Assembly (NCBI RefSeq): GCF_963583255.1
Contig: NC_084811.1
Span: 14,712,088-14,776,087 of the forward strand
Direction of reading: 5' to 3'
Length of the DNA stretch: 64,000 nucleotides
From: Pyrus communis
Taxonomy: Eukaryota > Streptophyta > Magnoliopsida > Rosales > Rosaceae
The notes beneath the pieces are model-generated. The model ran no database searches, had not been told where the DNA came from, and worked only from the letters and a program-made list of their open reading frames with translations. Below are positions 45,037 to 57,133 of the stretch, piece after piece. The position numbers and the translations under genes were made by a program. Numbering within the stretch: the stretch's first letter is position 1; each line of letters opens with the position of its first letter.

Positions 45037-46973
45037 TTGCTAGTCCTCGAGCAAAACAAAGAAATAAAACAAGACAAAACAAACAAACATAATCTAAACC
45101 TTCCAACGTTTGCCTCAGGGATTTCCAATGCACATGACATGTTAAAGATTATCATTCCCACAGATTTGAGTCAATTTAACACTTAAGCACATGCTTAATC
45201 ATAGTCACTACTTACTAGTTCACAATTAACCAATTAAAACAATGTTTTGAATGTAGTAACATGCCTTAGAGAATTCCCTCAATCCTTAATAGATTTGCAC
45301 TCTATTTTCACTCAGATTTTCTAACTACACACCCTATACTAGTTATATGTGAGAGAATTGATGTAGATATAAAAACGAATGCTCACATATATGTATCACA
45401 AAGAACGCAATTTCCGGACTTAATAGGCATGTTTAGATATGATCTCATGAATGGAATGCTACTACTTAGATGCGAGAACCAGTGACACCATATGCTCATA
45501 CCAAATTCAAACTCAACAAATTGAAACACATAACACTCAAGATAGAAGTTTAAGGGTTGCAACGGGGCTTGGGGTATTGGTTAACAAAGAAATGATAGGG
45601 AAAACAAACGTTCTTCAAGCATTAGTAAGCAAAGTAATGAAGTTAAGACTTAGAATTCACTTAGTTTGCAGAAATTAACTTAAAAATACAAGGGGAAGAC
45701 TTTAAACAACTTCTTGGGGCCGAATTCAACTTTTTGGACCCTTTCTTCAACAAACAACACCTTGGAACTTTTTTTCTCATATTGTTCAACTCTTTTCATA
45801 CTTTATTTATTTTTTTTTTTTTTCACGAATTTTTCTTTTCTTTTCTTTCTACCCGTGCTTATGGCACATAATTCTCAAAATAAAAACTTCCCCCACACTT
45901 GGTTTCTGTCATAAAGGAATTCCATTTGAATCATGCTTACTATACTTTAAGAACGAGGGTATGGATAGTCCTAATCTAGGCTAGGTGAGGGTAATGTGGG
46001 TTAACAAAGAAAAGGCTAAACAAGGCTCAATGGGGTTAACACCTAAACATATAATGGAGTAGGGCACACGGCTTTTTGGCTAAAGTGGTGGTCACTACAC
46101 AACTTCATCTTGAATATGTGTTATGCTAATCAATACCATGCTTTGAATGAAATGGGCATGACTTCTAGTGTTTGGAACTAAATGATGAAACGCCTTCTAA
46201 GTAGCAACCAAGCAAAGAATAATGAGATCATGCAACGATTTTAGAAAACAAAGAATGCACAGATTTGAACTCTCCAAATAAACGTTTAGGTTCAAGTCTC
46301 ACAAGGTTGTAGCGTTAATTTGAGTTCCTTCCTTCAAGCATGTTACAAAAACTGATTTTTTATTTTTATTTTTATTTTTATTTTTTATGATTGCATGTGA
46401 ATTCATAAGTTATAACCACAACCAAGCATAAACATAGAGTAAATCAAACTTTCATCCATGTTAATCACTCTCTTTAACAACCATGTATTTAAAAACCAAA
46501 TCCTCATCATTGTGTTGGAAGGTACCCTAAGACACAAACAAACACACAAAAACAACTCTTTTTTGGGTTTTTTAAAACAAATTTTTCAAATTTTTCTTTG
46601 ATTTACGGATTTTTACTTCAAAACATACTAAAACACACCAAAACTGCTTAAAAACACTTAAAAACAGCAAGGAACAAGTTTTGAAATAATGGGTGATAAA
46701 ATCCCACGAATTTGAATGAAAAACACTTAGTTACCCCCCCACACTTAAATCAAACATTGTCCTCAATGTTTTAAGCATAGAATCACACAAAGAAACACAC
46801 AAACAGCAAGTAAAACAACTAAATAGGCAGATTAGAAGGAATCAACAAAGAGAAGGGTTTAGGAACGCAAATCTGGAATTGGAGTGCTTTCTAGGTCTTC
46901 CTTTGTTGAATGGCATGGGTTGCCTCCCAAGTAGCGCTTTCTTTAACGTCTTGCAGCCGGACGAAGAACACGT
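45037..46973 (-). other. Element G 3' noncoding region
   Basis: About 1.9 kb between pol and the 3' LTR without an envelope-like frame. Two further GTGTGGGGG tracts (complement at 45890-45898 and 46734-46745). T-rich runs near 45806-45823 and 46358-46386. Shared in order and spacing with A, B, C and H. Confidence 0.8.
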
Positions 46974-49766
46974 TCAGGCACCATTGGTGCCCACGGCATG
47001 GAGTGAGATCTCCTCCACAACCTGCCCCATGGCATTCTCATAGTATGGCTTCAATCTATGTCCGTTGACCTTGAATTCCACCCCATTCCTTAAGCTTTGG
47101 ACTTGAACTGCACCATGTGGGAAAACATTAGTAACAACAAAAGGTCCAATCCATTTAGAACGTAACTTTCCGGGAAATAAACGTAAACGAGAATTAAAAA
47201 GTAAAACTTTCTGCCCAATTGTGAAGGTTTTGCCCCTAATCATCTTGTCATGAAACGCCTTCGTCTTTTCCTTGTAAATGCGGGCATTCTCGTAGGCTTC
47301 ATTCCTTAGTTCCTCAAGCTCATTCAATTGGAGCTTCCGATGCATTCCAGCAGCATCTAAGTCCAAATTGAACGTTTTGATGGCCCAATGTGCCTTATGC
47401 TCTAGCTCCACGGGTAAGTGACAAGGTTTTCCATAAACTAGCCGAAATGGAGACATCCCTAGGGGTGTTTTGTAGGCAGTGCGATATGCCCATAGTGCAT
47501 CGTCTAAACGCATGCTCCAATCCTTCCGGTTAGGCCCCACGGTCTTCTCCAAGATTTGCTTGACCTCTCTATTTGATACTTCGGCTTGGCCACTTGTTTG
47601 TGGGTGATAAGGTGTTGAAACCTTATGCTTGACATTGTACTTCTTGAAGAGTGCCTCAATGGTCCTATTGCAGAAATGTGAACCTCCATCACTTATAAAT
47701 ACCCGCGGCATCCCAAATCTAGAGAAAATGTTAGTCTTGATGAAATCTGAAACCACTCTAGAATCGTTAGTACGGGTAGCTTTTGCTTCTACCCATTTAG
47801 AAACATAATCAACCGCAAGCAAAATATAAGTGAAACCAAATGAAGAAGGAAAAGGACCCATGAAATCAATACCCCAAACATCAAAGATTTCAACATTGAA
47901 GATGGGTGTTTGCGGCATTTGGTCTTTTGCACCAATAGAACCTGTTCTTTGACATCTATCACATGTTAAGCAAAACATTCTAGCATCTTTGAACAATGTA
48001 GGCCAATAAAAACCAGATTCTAACACTTTACGAGCTGTCCTTTGGGTACCAAAATGGCCTCCACATGCATAAGAATGACAAAATGCTAGAATTGAGTTAA
48101 AATCAGAAGTTGGCACACATCTTCTAATAATCTGATCTGGGCAATATTTCCATAGATATGGATCATCCCACACATAAAATCTTGCATCATGTATCAATTT
48201 ATCACGTTGGACCTTGCTTAGGGTGTTAGGAACTTGCTTAGTCACCAAGAAATTGACCAAATCGGCATACCAAGGGGTACTTACCTCAATGGACAGAAGT
48301 TGTTCATCCGGAAACATCTCAGAAATGGGGAGGGACTCTTCTTCACGCACCAATCTACTCAAGTGGTCAGCCACCACGTTTTCACAACCTTTCTTGTCCC
48401 TAATTTCAATATCGAACTCTTGAAGTAGGAGCATCCAACGAATGAGCCTTGGTTTGGCCTCCTTTTTGGTGAAAAGATACTTCAAGGCTGCATGGTCAGT
48501 GAAAACAATTACTTTAGTGCCAATAAGATATGATCTAAACTTATCTAAAGCAAATACAACCGCCAAGAGTTCTTTTTCGGTTGTAGAATAATTCAATTGA
48601 GCATCATTTAAAGTGCGGGAAGCATAATAAATAACATGTGACTGTTTATTTTTCCTTTGACCCAAAACAGCCCCAAGTGCATAATCCGAGGCATCACACA
48701 TCAATTCAAATGGAATGGACCAATCCGGGGGAGTTATGATGGGTGCCGTGGTTAGGAGCTCTTTGAGATGCTTGAATGACTTCTCGCATGCCTCGTTGAA
48801 CTCAAAAGACACATCTTTTTGGAGGAGGCGGCATAGGGGTTGTGCAATCTTGGAAAAGTCCTTGATAAATCGTCTATAGAATCCTGCATGACCAAGAAAA
48901 GAACGAACCTCTCTAACCGAAGTAGGAGAGGGTAAGTAGCGTACAAGATCTACTTTAGACTTATCAACTTCAATTCCTTTTTCAGAGATTATATGACCCA
49001 AAACAATACCTTGTTTAACCATAAAATGGCATTTTTCCCAATTTAAAACAAGGTTTGTTTCAACACAACGTTTCAAGATTAACGTGAGATTATCCAAGCA
49101 TTTATCAAAAGAATCACCAAAAACACTAAAGTCATCCATGAATATTTCAATAATCCTTTCAACATAATCAGAAAATATGCTTACCATACACCTTTGAAAC
49201 GTGGCAGGGGCATTGCACAAACCAAATGGCATGCGTCGATATGCAAATGTTCCAAAGGGACAAGTAAAAGTGGTCTTTTCTTGATCATCCGGGGCAATGA
49301 CAATTTGATTATAACCTGAATATCCATCAAGAAAGCAATAAAAAGAATGACCCGCTAACCTTTCCAACATTTGATCTAGGAACGGCAATGGGAAGTGGTC
49401 CTTCCTTGTGGTGGCATTTATCTTCCTATAATCGATGCATACACGCCAACCGGTTTGGATTCTCATGGGTACAAGCTCATTCTCGGCATTCTCCACAACC
49501 GTCACTCCGGATTTCTTAGGCACACATTGGATAGGTGAAACCCAACGACTATCGGAGATAGGATAAATGACTCCACAATCAAGAAGTTTGATTATCTCTT
49601 TTTTCACAACTTCCATCATTGGAGGGTTAAGACGGCGTTGAGCCTCTCTAGTTGGTTTGGTCCCCTCCTCAAGAAATATGTGATGCATACAAGTTGTGGG
49701 GCTTATACCTTTGATATCGGCCAATGTCCATCCTAGGGCAGATTTGTACTCCTTCAACACATGCAT
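46974..49766 (-). CDS. pol: Pol: reverse transcriptase, RNase H, integrase (element G)
   Basis: 930 residues without a stop. RT occupies about residues 60-240, with the active-site FMDD at 209-212 and the motif [14 protein letters not shown]. RNase H is about 350-470 ([19 protein letters not shown]). Integrase has a zinc-binding part with H564, H571, C602 and C605. Its catalytic residues are D634, D693 and E729, the last two separated by 35 residues. The C-terminus lacks a chromodomain, as in Athila. The frame starts just after the protease frame ends, in a different frame, so a one-base break or programmed shift lies near 49760-49775. It would copy RNA into DNA and integrate it. All key residues are present. 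Confidence 0.95.
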   Translation of the reverse strand: MHVLKEYKSALGWTLADIKGISPTTCMHHIFLEEGTKPTREAQRRLNPPMMEVVKKEIIKLLDCGVIYPISDSRWVSPIQCVPKKSGVTVVENAENELVPMRIQTGWRVCIDYRKINATTRKDHFPLPFLDQMLERLAGHSFYCFLDGYSGYNQIVIAPDDQEKTTFTCPFGTFAYRRMPFGLCNAPATFQRCMVSIFSDYVERIIEIFMDDFSVFGDSFDKCLDNLTLILKRCVETNLVLNWEKCHFMVKQGIVLGHIISEKGIEVDKSKVDLVRYLPSPTSVREVRSFLGHAGFYRRFIKDFSKIAQPLCRLLQKDVSFEFNEACEKSFKHLKELLTTAPIITPPDWSIPFELMCDASDYALGAVLGQRKNKQSHVIYYASRTLNDAQLNYSTTEKELLAVVFALDKFRSYLIGTKVIVFTDHAALKYLFTKKEAKPRLIRWMLLLQEFDIEIRDKKGCENVVADHLSRLVREEESLPISEMFPDEQLLSIEVSTPWYADLVNFLVTKQVPNTLSKVQRDKLIHDARFYVWDDPYLWKYCPDQIIRRCVPTSDFNSILAFCHSYACGGHFGTQRTARKVLESGFYWPTLFKDARMFCLTCDRCQRTGSIGAKDQMPQTPIFNVEIFDVWGIDFMGPFPSSFGFTYILLAVDYVSKWVEAKATRTNDSRVVSDFIKTNIFSRFGMPRVFISDGGSHFCNRTIEALFKKYNVKHKVSTPYHPQTSGQAEVSNREVKQILEKTVGPNRKDWSMRLDDALWAYRTAYKTPLGMSPFRLVYGKPCHLPVELEHKAHWAIKTFNLDLDAAGMHRKLQLNELEELRNEAYENARIYKEKTKAFHDKMIRGKTFTIGQKVLLFNSRLRLFPGKLRSKWIGPFVVTNVFPHGAVQVQSLRNGVEFKVNGHRLKPYYENAMGQVVEEISLHAVGTNGA

Positions 49767-50989
49767 GAGTTTTCCTCCTCTTGTGTCGTGAGGGATGATG
49801 ATATGATGGCAGGCAATGTCTCATTTTTTCCCAAGAAAATGTACTTCAAATGGCTTGGCAAAGGTTTGAGTTCAAGGATAGGTGCCTGAATTATGGATGG
49901 AAGCAACTTGTTAGTCGAAATGGGAATGGACTCTTTGTTAGGAAACTTACCATCATGTATTGGTGATGACTCAAGGGCAGCAACTACTTCAAGAAAATCC
50001 TCACTAGGAGGCACGGCATAGGATAGTGTATTTGTGCCGTGGGGTTGCATGGATGTTGCTCCCTTGGTTTTGACTTCTACACCACTTGTAATGACTTTTT
50101 CAAGCATATCATCATTCAAATCTTCAAGGTATCCCTGCGCCAAAGAGTCAACAGTATCAATAGAGAAACATGAATGATCTTCACTAGGATACTTAATAGA
50201 ATCGGAAAGATTGAAATTAACAACTTCCCCATCAAATTCCATGGACAAAGTTCCATTAAACACGTCAATCTTAGTCCGGGCCGTTTTCATGAATGGCCTT
50301 CCAAGTAGAATGGGCAGCGAGGTTGCATGATCCGATTCATCCATCTCAAGGACATAGAAATCCGCCGGAAAGATCAAATGATTAACCTGCACCAAAACAT
50401 CTTCCAAAACTCCCTTTGGATAGGCATTAGATCTATCGGCCAATTGTATGATAACACCATCCTTTTTCAATGCTCCTAGGTTCATAGATGCATATATGGA
50501 ATATGGCATAACATTTATAGAAGCACCTAAGTCAAGCATAGCAGATTCAAATCTAGTGTTACCTATGACACAAGGAATGGTGAAACTACCCGGATCTTTG
50601 CATTTGGGAGGTAGTTTGCGTTGCAAGATGGCGGACACATTCTCACCTACTTTTACCACTTCCTTGGTCGACATCCTCTTCCTAGTGGTGCACAACTCCT
50701 TCAAAAACTTGGCGTATCTAGGGACTTGCTTGATTGCATCCAACAAGGGTATGTTCACTTGAACTTTCCTAAATGTCTCAAGGATGTCCTTTTCAGCTTC
50801 TTCCTTCCTTGTTTGCATAAACCTACTAGGAAAAGGAGCATTCGAAGGAAAAGCATTAGTAGAAACTGAATTTGACACATTCTTACCCTTTTTGGCCGAA
50901 TTAGACAGTTTTGGGGCACTAGGAACTTGCGGCAAAGACTCTCCCACCTTTGCCGTGGGTTTGCTTGATTCTTCCTCTTCAATTTGCAA
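49754..50989 (-). CDS. Protease frame of gag-pol (element G)
   Basis: 411 residues in the same frame as gag but separated by one TAA at 51016-51014. The residues between that stop and 50989 are also open. The aspartic protease core LDLGASINV is at about residues 152-160, and ILLGRPF lies further on, both typical of Athila proteases. The N-terminal part is a gag-protease linker with matches in the gag remnants of A, B and C. The frame ends just inside the pol start. The protease would cleave the polyprotein. Confidence 0.88.
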   Translation of the reverse strand: MQIEEEESSKPTAKVGESLPQVPSAPKLSNSAKKGKNVSNSVSTNAFPSNAPFPSRFMQTRKEEAEKDILETFRKVQVNIPLLDAIKQVPRYAKFLKELCTTRKRMSTKEVVKVGENVSAILQRKLPPKCKDPGSFTIPCVIGNTRFESAMLDLGASINVMPYSIYASMNLGALKKDGVIIQLADRSNAYPKGVLEDVLVQVNHLIFPADFYVLEMDESDHATSLPILLGRPFMKTARTKIDVFNGTLSMEFDGEVVNFNLSDSIKYPSEDHSCFSIDTVDSLAQGYLEDLNDDMLEKVITSGVEVKTKGATSMQPHGTNTLSYAVPPSEDFLEVVAALESSPIHDGKFPNKESIPISTNKLLPSIIQAPILELKPLPSHLKYIFLGKNETLPAIISSSLTTQEEENSCMC

Positions 50990-51013
50990 GTTTTCATCAC
51001 CTTTGGGACCTGA

Positions 51014-52516
51014 TTATGATGGTGTAGGATCTGCCCCAATCTCTTCTCCACTTCTCAAGGTTATGGCCTTTGCACTTTCGAAGCTTCCCTTTGGATTTGG
51101 AACGGTGGAACTAGGGAGCTTTCCTTGTTCACGAAACTGCCCCATAAACTCGGCAATTTGCCCCATTTGTTTCTCCAATTGATCCACCCTTTTGTCTTGG
51201 TTTTGCATAGCCTTAGCTTGATCGTCCTGCCCATTAGACAACTTAGTTAGTATCTTAAGAAGTGCATCATTGTCAAGGGACGTACCTGAGGCACTTGGGC
51301 CGGATTGGGCTTGATTTTGGGGTGGGCCGTAGGTTTTGGGAAAGAACCCAGGGGGTTGTTGCCTAAAGCCTCCTTGGTTTTGAGATTGTTGGGGCTCCCT
51401 CCATTTGAAATTTGGGTGGTCTCTCCAACCGGGATTATATGTGTTGGAATAAGGATCGTTCCTTGGTTGGTTTTGGCCTTGAAACCCAATTGCATTGGCG
51501 CTTTCCCATCCACCATTTTCAATCAACTGTGGACATTTTTCAGAGGCATGTCCATGCATAGAACATACGCCACATACAATTGGTCCTTGCATCTTCATGC
51601 CCTCGGCCAACTGAGACACAATAGAAGTAAGATTAGCCAATTGTGAATTAATGTCAGAAGTAGAACTTACCTCATGAACATGTTGCCGTGGGGGTCCTCT
51701 TTGGCCTACTCCTTCGTATTGTTGATCGTTCAACGCTCGATTAGAAATCAAGGTCTTGGCAGCCATAGGTGTTTTGTCCACTAATGCTCCACCTGCCGAG
51801 GCATCGAGCATTTGACGTTCTAATGGTAGGAGGCCCTCGTAGAAGTATTGCAAAAGTAGCTCCTCCTTCATCTGATGTTGTGGACAAGAAGCAACAAGTG
51901 ATTTAAAACGTTCATAGTATGCAGGAAAAGACTCACCTTCATCTTGTTGAATTCCACTTATTTTTTTACGAAGAAGAATGATGCGAGAAGTTGGGAAAAA
52001 CTTCTCCAAAAACGCTCTTTTCATACTCTCCCATGAAGTGACAGTGCCAGGAGCCAACTCGTATAACCAATCCTTAGCTTTATCCATTAAAGAGAACGGA
52101 AAAGCTTTCATCTTCAAAATACTTCCGTCAACATTGACGGGAGTCATGCTTGAACAAACTACTTCAAACTCTTTAAGATGCTTGTTTGGATCTTCCATGG
52201 AAAGCCCATGGTATTTAGGAATGTGGTGCAACAAGCTTGACTTCAACTCGAATTCATCGGTCTTGCCTTGGGCAGCCGCGGGGTATTGAATGCATAATGG
52301 TGCGGCATTGGCCAACCCTGAGGCCGAAAGCTCTTTAATGGTCCGATTGTCCGCTGCCATAACTTCTTCTTCCACTTCTTCAAACTCAGATTCGGCCTCT
52401 GAACTTGAACTAGGTTCACTATGTTTGGGATGCCTCCTCTTTCTTCTCAAATCACGTTCAAAATCGTCGTTAAAGTCTAAGATATGTGCATGCACAGTTT
52501 GAGAACTCCGCGTCAT
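51014..52516 (-). CDS. gag: Gag: capsid and nucleocapsid (element G)
   Basis: 500 residues from ATG 52516, which lies about 120 bp inside the primer site and is the first long-frame ATG. A retrotransposon gag (capsid) domain spans about residues 85-265 (WLYELAPGTVTSWESMKRAF). A CCHC zinc knuckle has C315, C318, H323 and C328. The C-terminal part has QMGQIAEFMGQF, which is kept in the remnants of A, B and C. The frame ends at a TAA at 51016-51014, where the remnants have a lysine codon (AAA). This looks like a point mutation, though readthrough cannot be excluded. Gag forms the particle that packages element RNA. Confidence 0.93.
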   Translation of the reverse strand: MTRSSQTVHAHILDFNDDFERDLRRKRRHPKHSEPSSSSEAESEFEEVEEEVMAADNRTIKELSASGLANAAPLCIQYPAAAQGKTDEFELKSSLLHHIPKYHGLSMEDPNKHLKEFEVVCSSMTPVNVDGSILKMKAFPFSLMDKAKDWLYELAPGTVTSWESMKRAFLEKFFPTSRIILLRKKISGIQQDEGESFPAYYERFKSLVASCPQHQMKEELLLQYFYEGLLPLERQMLDASAGGALVDKTPMAAKTLISNRALNDQQYEGVGQRGPPRQHVHEVSSTSDINSQLANLTSIVSQLAEGMKMQGPIVCGVCSMHGHASEKCPQLIENGGWESANAIGFQGQNQPRNDPYSNTYNPGWRDHPNFKWREPQQSQNQGGFRQQPPGFFPKTYGPPQNQAQSGPSASGTSLDNDALLKILTKLSNGQDDQAKAMQNQDKRVDQLEKQMGQIAEFMGQFREQGKLPSSTVPNPKGSFESAKAITLRSGEEIGADPTPS

Positions 52517-52634
52517 GCACTAGTACCTAAAAAAAAACAAGAAACAAAAATAGGTCAGAAACTAAAACAAAATCAGAAACAAAGTGAAATAAATGAAACA
52601 AAAACAATCCAAGGGATTTAGCAAAGTTGCTAAT

Positions 52635-52651
52635 CCCCGGCAACGGCGCCA
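52635..52651 (-). promoter_or_regulatory. Primer-binding site of element G
   Basis: Plus strand CCCCGGCAACGGCGCCA, tRNA-Asp type, 6 bp from the 5' LTR. Confidence 0.9.
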
Positions 52652-54010
52652 AAAATTTGATGCAAAATATATTAAGCACACAAATTAAACCCTCTTCTGA
52701 CAATTGTAGCAAAGTATGTAAGTAGGGATCGTTCAAAACCGGGGATTAGGAGGGATTGCTAAACTCTTGAAAACTGACCTAAGAAGTCCAAAACAAAGTT
52801 AAAAACACTAATTTGGACTCAAAGAATGAAAAACCAAAGTTAAAACACTAAAATAAAACAAAAACTCAAAACAGCAACTAGAAGACTCAAAACTGCCTAC
52901 AAACCACTTTCTGGGCAGTTTTGAGCACCTACACTAACTTGGACGAAATTGGTTGAAAACATGACTCAAAACACTTAAAAACATGAACCAAAACAATTTC
53001 TAACTAAATTGAGACTTCAAAGTAAAGGGGGATTTGATTTGGACGAAATTAAAGTTGAGAAAACAGATTGCAAAGTAAAACTGATCTTGAAACGTTTTTG
53101 GGGTTTTTAATGGATGATGGACTAGTTAGGGGTTCTTTCTCCACACATGACAAGTATGCAAATGACTCGATTTCCAGTTATTCCTTCATAGAATTATGAA
53201 TGACAATGCCCCAAATTAACCGTGACATCACTAGTTAATTCTCAAGTTTTCCTTGTGTTATTGAATTGGATGACATCATACGACAACCCAAAGCATTCTT
53301 CAAAAGTTCCTTACATGACATCATAATAAAGATACAATCAAAGATCATTACGTTCAATGAAAACTATAAGCATTAACAAAGCACTTGTGACTATGACATC
53401 ATGACACTTATGCTAGGAATTGAACTTAACGCGATTGTGACTAGCAATCTTCACTACTTGTGCATATAAGTGTGTGACAATTATGTGAAACAAACTTATA
53501 TTCTAGCATCATATTCATGCAAGCCAATTAAGTGTCGACCCCTAATTAACAAACACAAATACGTTATTACTCGCACAGTTAAGCCAATTGCATTCACGAT
53601 TCAAGAACTCATAACTGGAATTTATCAAATCAACTTGCACACATAGTTATGGCTTCGAAATCACCCCTAACCAATAGGGGTTTAGCCACTCATGTTCATA
53701 GCAAAATGAAAGGAAAATAAATTAAACATTGAAATCATAAAACGAATTACACCTAGAATGCACCAACGACGAAGCTTGAGCATCCAAGAGTCCTTCCTTC
53801 TTTCTCCTTGCTACGGCACAAAGGTGGATGGGATGGTTGGGATGTGTTTTAGGATCAGGGATTATGGAATTGGATGGAGGATAGGCACGGCAAGGTGTAG
53901 TGTTTGGTTGGAATTGTGTTTCTAGGATTTTAGGATGTGGAGAGTGGTGTGGCTAGATGAATGGACGAAAATTGGGTGAATGAGTGATTCCCCTAGTGCC
54001 TTGCTGCAAA

Positions 54011-54025
54011 CCCTTATTTATAGGG
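54011..54025 (-). promoter_or_regulatory. TATA box of element G 5' LTR
   Basis: Minus strand CCCTATAAATAAGGG. The 3' LTR has CCCTATATATAAGGG. It is followed about 1.3 kb later by the primer site, so the leader is long. Confidence 0.7.
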
Positions 54026-54067
54026 CTAGGAAAGGTTTTGAAACACTTAAAGGATATATGTGTGTAG

Positions 54068-54398
54068 CTTGGACAAGGTAGGACGGCTAGTGACAAGCTA
54101 GGAAGGCTAGGAGACAAGCTAGGACGGCTAGGAGACAAGCTAGGACGGCTAGTGACAAGCTAGGACGGCTAGTGACAAGCTAGGACGACTAGGAGACAAG
54201 GTAGGACGGCTAGGAGACAAGGTAGGACGGCTAGGAGACAAGCTAGGACGGCTAGTGACAAGCTAGGATGGCTAGGAGACAAGCTAGGACGGCTAGGAGA
54301 CAAGCTAGGACGGCTAGTGACAAGCTAGGACAGCTAGGAGACAAGCTAGGACGGCTAGGAGACAAGCTAGGACGGCTAGTGACAAGCTAGGACGGTTT
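54068..54398 (-). repeat. U3 minisatellite of element G 5' LTR
   Basis: Same 20/21-bp array and unit order as 44373-44703, with a few base changes. Confidence 0.92.
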
Positions 54399-54711
54399 GT
54401 TCTTCCAATACAGAAATTAGGCACCATGTGTGAATAGATAAAGCCTTCTAGAAATAAGGTTTTTAGGCCCCCTTGCAGCTCCCTAACTGAATTCAAGCCT
54501 TCAAATTCGTCCATCCTCATGCCTCCATGCTTGCACTATCCAATCTTGGCCCAAAAATGCTCTAGAATGCTCCAAATTGCTTCTTTTTGCATACTTTGAC
54601 ACTAAAACCTGAAATTGCACGAAAATGACTTTAAACACTAAACTAACTAAGGAAAAACAACATAAATGCATGAGAACAAGCCAATTAAGTCACATAAAAA
54701 TGCTCCTATCA

Positions 54712-55249
54712 ATGTTGTAGGTGAAGTAGGTGGATGTTGTAGGTGAAGTGGATGTTGTAGGTGAAGTAGGTGGATGTTGTAGGTGAAGTAGGTGGATGTT
54801 GTAGGTGAAGTAGGTGGATGATATGTTAAGTGATAAGTGATAAGTGATATGATAAGTGGTTAAGTGGTGATGATAAGTGATAAGTGCATGTGGGTTAACT
54901 AATGAAGGAAATGCATGTGCAATGACAATGTGTTAGAATGGATGTGTGTTATGCATGGCATGATTGGGACTAGGAAAGGTTTAAATGTCCTAAAACTAAA
55001 GAGAACAAGGTTCCAACACTTTGGCTCCAATTAGGTCTTCAATTTCGTCCAACACTTTGGCTTCAAGCATAAGCTATCCGTCCTTAGCCCAAAAGTGCTC
55101 CAAAAGTCTCCAAAATGCATCTTTTTGCTCCTTTAGCCCTTTGGACCTACAAACACACGAAAATAGCTTAAAATACTAAAATAACTAAAGAAACATAACG
55201 TAAATGTACGAGAACAATCCATTTAAGTCGCATAAATATGCTCCTATCA
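54712..55249 (-). mobile_element. Element H 3' LTR, right part
   Basis: Starts with the ATGTT duplication, continues the 22/18-bp minisatellite to about 54829 and ends CTATCA at 55249. Together with 40995-42962 the LTR is about 2.5 kb. Confidence 0.88.
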
Positions 55250-55269
55250 AATACCCCCACACTTAGCTT
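55250..55269 (-). promoter_or_regulatory. Polypurine tract of element H
   Basis: Minus strand AAGTGTGGGGGTATT next to the 3' LTR. Confidence 0.85.
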
Positions 55270-57133
55270 TTGCTAGTCCTCGAGCAAAACAGAAAAACAA
55301 AACAAAAAGAACAAAACACAACCTACACCTTCCAACAATCGTATCAGGGACTTCCAATGCACATGACAAGTTAAAAAATCATTATTCTCACAGATTTGAG
55401 CCATCTTTACACTTAAGTACATTCTTACTCATAGTCACCACATACTAGTTCACAATTAAGCATTTAAAACCATGTTTTGAATGTAGTAACATGCCTTAGA
55501 GAATTCCCTCAATTTCTTACTAGATGTACTCTCGTTTTTCACACATATTTTCTGACTACACACCCTACACTAGGTATATGTGAGAAGATTGATGTAAACA
55601 TGTAGACGAACACTCACATATGTTATAATAAGGAAAGCATTTTCTGGAGTTAATAAGCATGTTTAGATATGATCTCATGAATGGAATGCTACTACTTAGA
55701 CGCGAGAACCAGTGACACCATAAGCTCATACCAAGTTCAAACTCCACAATTGAAATACATAACACTCAATATAGAAGTCAAGGGTTGTAACGGGGCTTGG
55801 GGTAATTGGCTAAAAATGAAAGGTAAGGATAACAAACGTTCTTCAAGCAATAGTGAGCAAAGTATTGAATTAGGCACTTAGAATTTCCTTTAGAATGCAG
55901 AAGTCAACTTTGATCACCCAAGGGGGAATTACACAGAACTTAGGGCCATATTCATCTTTTTTGGACCCTTTCTTCAACCATCAACGCTCGTGAGTTCATT
56001 TTCACTTATTTTCATTTTTTTTCTTTTAAGCTCTTTTTTCTTTCTTTCTTTCTTTTCTCTTTTTTTTTTTTTTTTTTTTCTTTTCTTTTTCTTTTCTTTT
56101 GAATCTCAAAACATAAACACTTAAACATTCTCTCCCCCACACTTATTTTCTTTCATAATGTAACTCAAAAGGAATTCAATTAAGTCATGCTCACTATCTT
56201 TTAAGAACAAGGGTGGGGATTGTCCTAAACTAGGCTAGGTGAGGAAAATGTGGGTAAACAAAGAATAAAGGCTAAACAAGGCTCAACGGGGTTAAAACTT
56301 ACAACATATACGAAGTATGGGAAGTAAGGCTATTTGGCTATGGTGGTGGTCACTACACAACTTCTTCTTGAATATGTGTTATGCAAATCAATAACATGCT
56401 TTGAATGAAATGGGCATGAGTTCTAGCATTTAGTTCTATCATGATACAATTGCATTCTAAGTAGCAACCAAGCAAGGAATAATGAGATCATGCAACAACT
56501 TTAGAAAATAAAGAATCACAGAAAATAACTCTCCAAAGAAAGTAATGGCTCGAGTCTCACAGGGATGTAGTGTTTGTTTGAGTTTCTTCCTTCAAGCATG
56601 TTACAAAAACGAATTTTTCTTTTATGATTGCATGTGAAGTCATACATTATAACCATAACCAAGCATATATCAAGAGTAAATCAAACTTTTCTCTATGTTT
56701 ATAACTCTTTCTAACCGTCATGCAATTATAAACCAAATCCTTATCATTGTGTTGGAAGGTACCCTAAGACACAAACACACAAAAACGACTTTTAAAACAA
56801 CTCTTTTTGGGTTTTTCAAAACAATTTTTCAAATTTTTATGGGATTTTCGAATTATAAAACAAAACACACTAAAACACTCTAAAACAACTTAAAAACACC
56901 TTAAAACAGCAAGGAACAACATTAGAAGTTATGGTGGATAAAACCCTACGAATTTGCATCAAAACACTTTAGTTACCCCCCCCCACACTTAAATCAAACA
57001 TTGTCCTCAATGTTTTAAGCATAGATTCACACAAAACATAAGTAAACACACAAAAAGCAACTAAACATTTTAAACATGGCATAATGTAATTAATAAAAAG
57101 AAGAGTTTAGGGACGCAAATCTGGTTATGGAGT
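55270..57133 (-). other. Element H 3' noncoding internal region
   Basis: Homologous to the same region in A, B, C and G. Contains CTTT-rich and T-rich runs (56028-56100) and extra GTGTGGGGG tracts (complement near 56132-56141 and 56976-56988). No gene. Confidence 0.75.

Larger units (their letters stand above)
42963..54711 (-). mobile_element. Element G: near-complete Athila-type Ty3/gypsy retrotransposon
   Basis: 11,749 bp with duplication ATGTT (42958-42962, 54712-54716) and two 2054-bp LTRs, about five substitutions apart by eye. It carries gag, protease, RT-RNase H and integrase in the order typical of Ty3/gypsy, with tRNA-Asp priming and the FMDD active site. There is no envelope-like frame between pol and the 3' LTR. 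One stop between gag and protease and one frame break between protease and RT interrupt it. It shares primer site, purine tracts, LTR termini and 3' region with A, B, C and H, so its family is the likely protein source for them. Confidence 0.95.
52658..54711 (-). mobile_element. Element G 5' LTR
   Basis: 2054 bp, same length as the 3' LTR. Differences noted by eye: one in the early LTR, one in the TATA region, and three in or next to the minisatellite. Confidence 0.95.

Noticed and set aside
45037..46973. Possible envelope-like gene between pol and 3' LTR, as in some Athila elements
   Set aside because: No open frame of useful length on the element strand. The frames present are short and T-rich.
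53953..54520. Ser/Leu-rich frames in the G LTRs (LAVLACLLAVLAC repeats)
   Set aside because: Direct translation of the 20/21-bp minisatellite, so not a gene.
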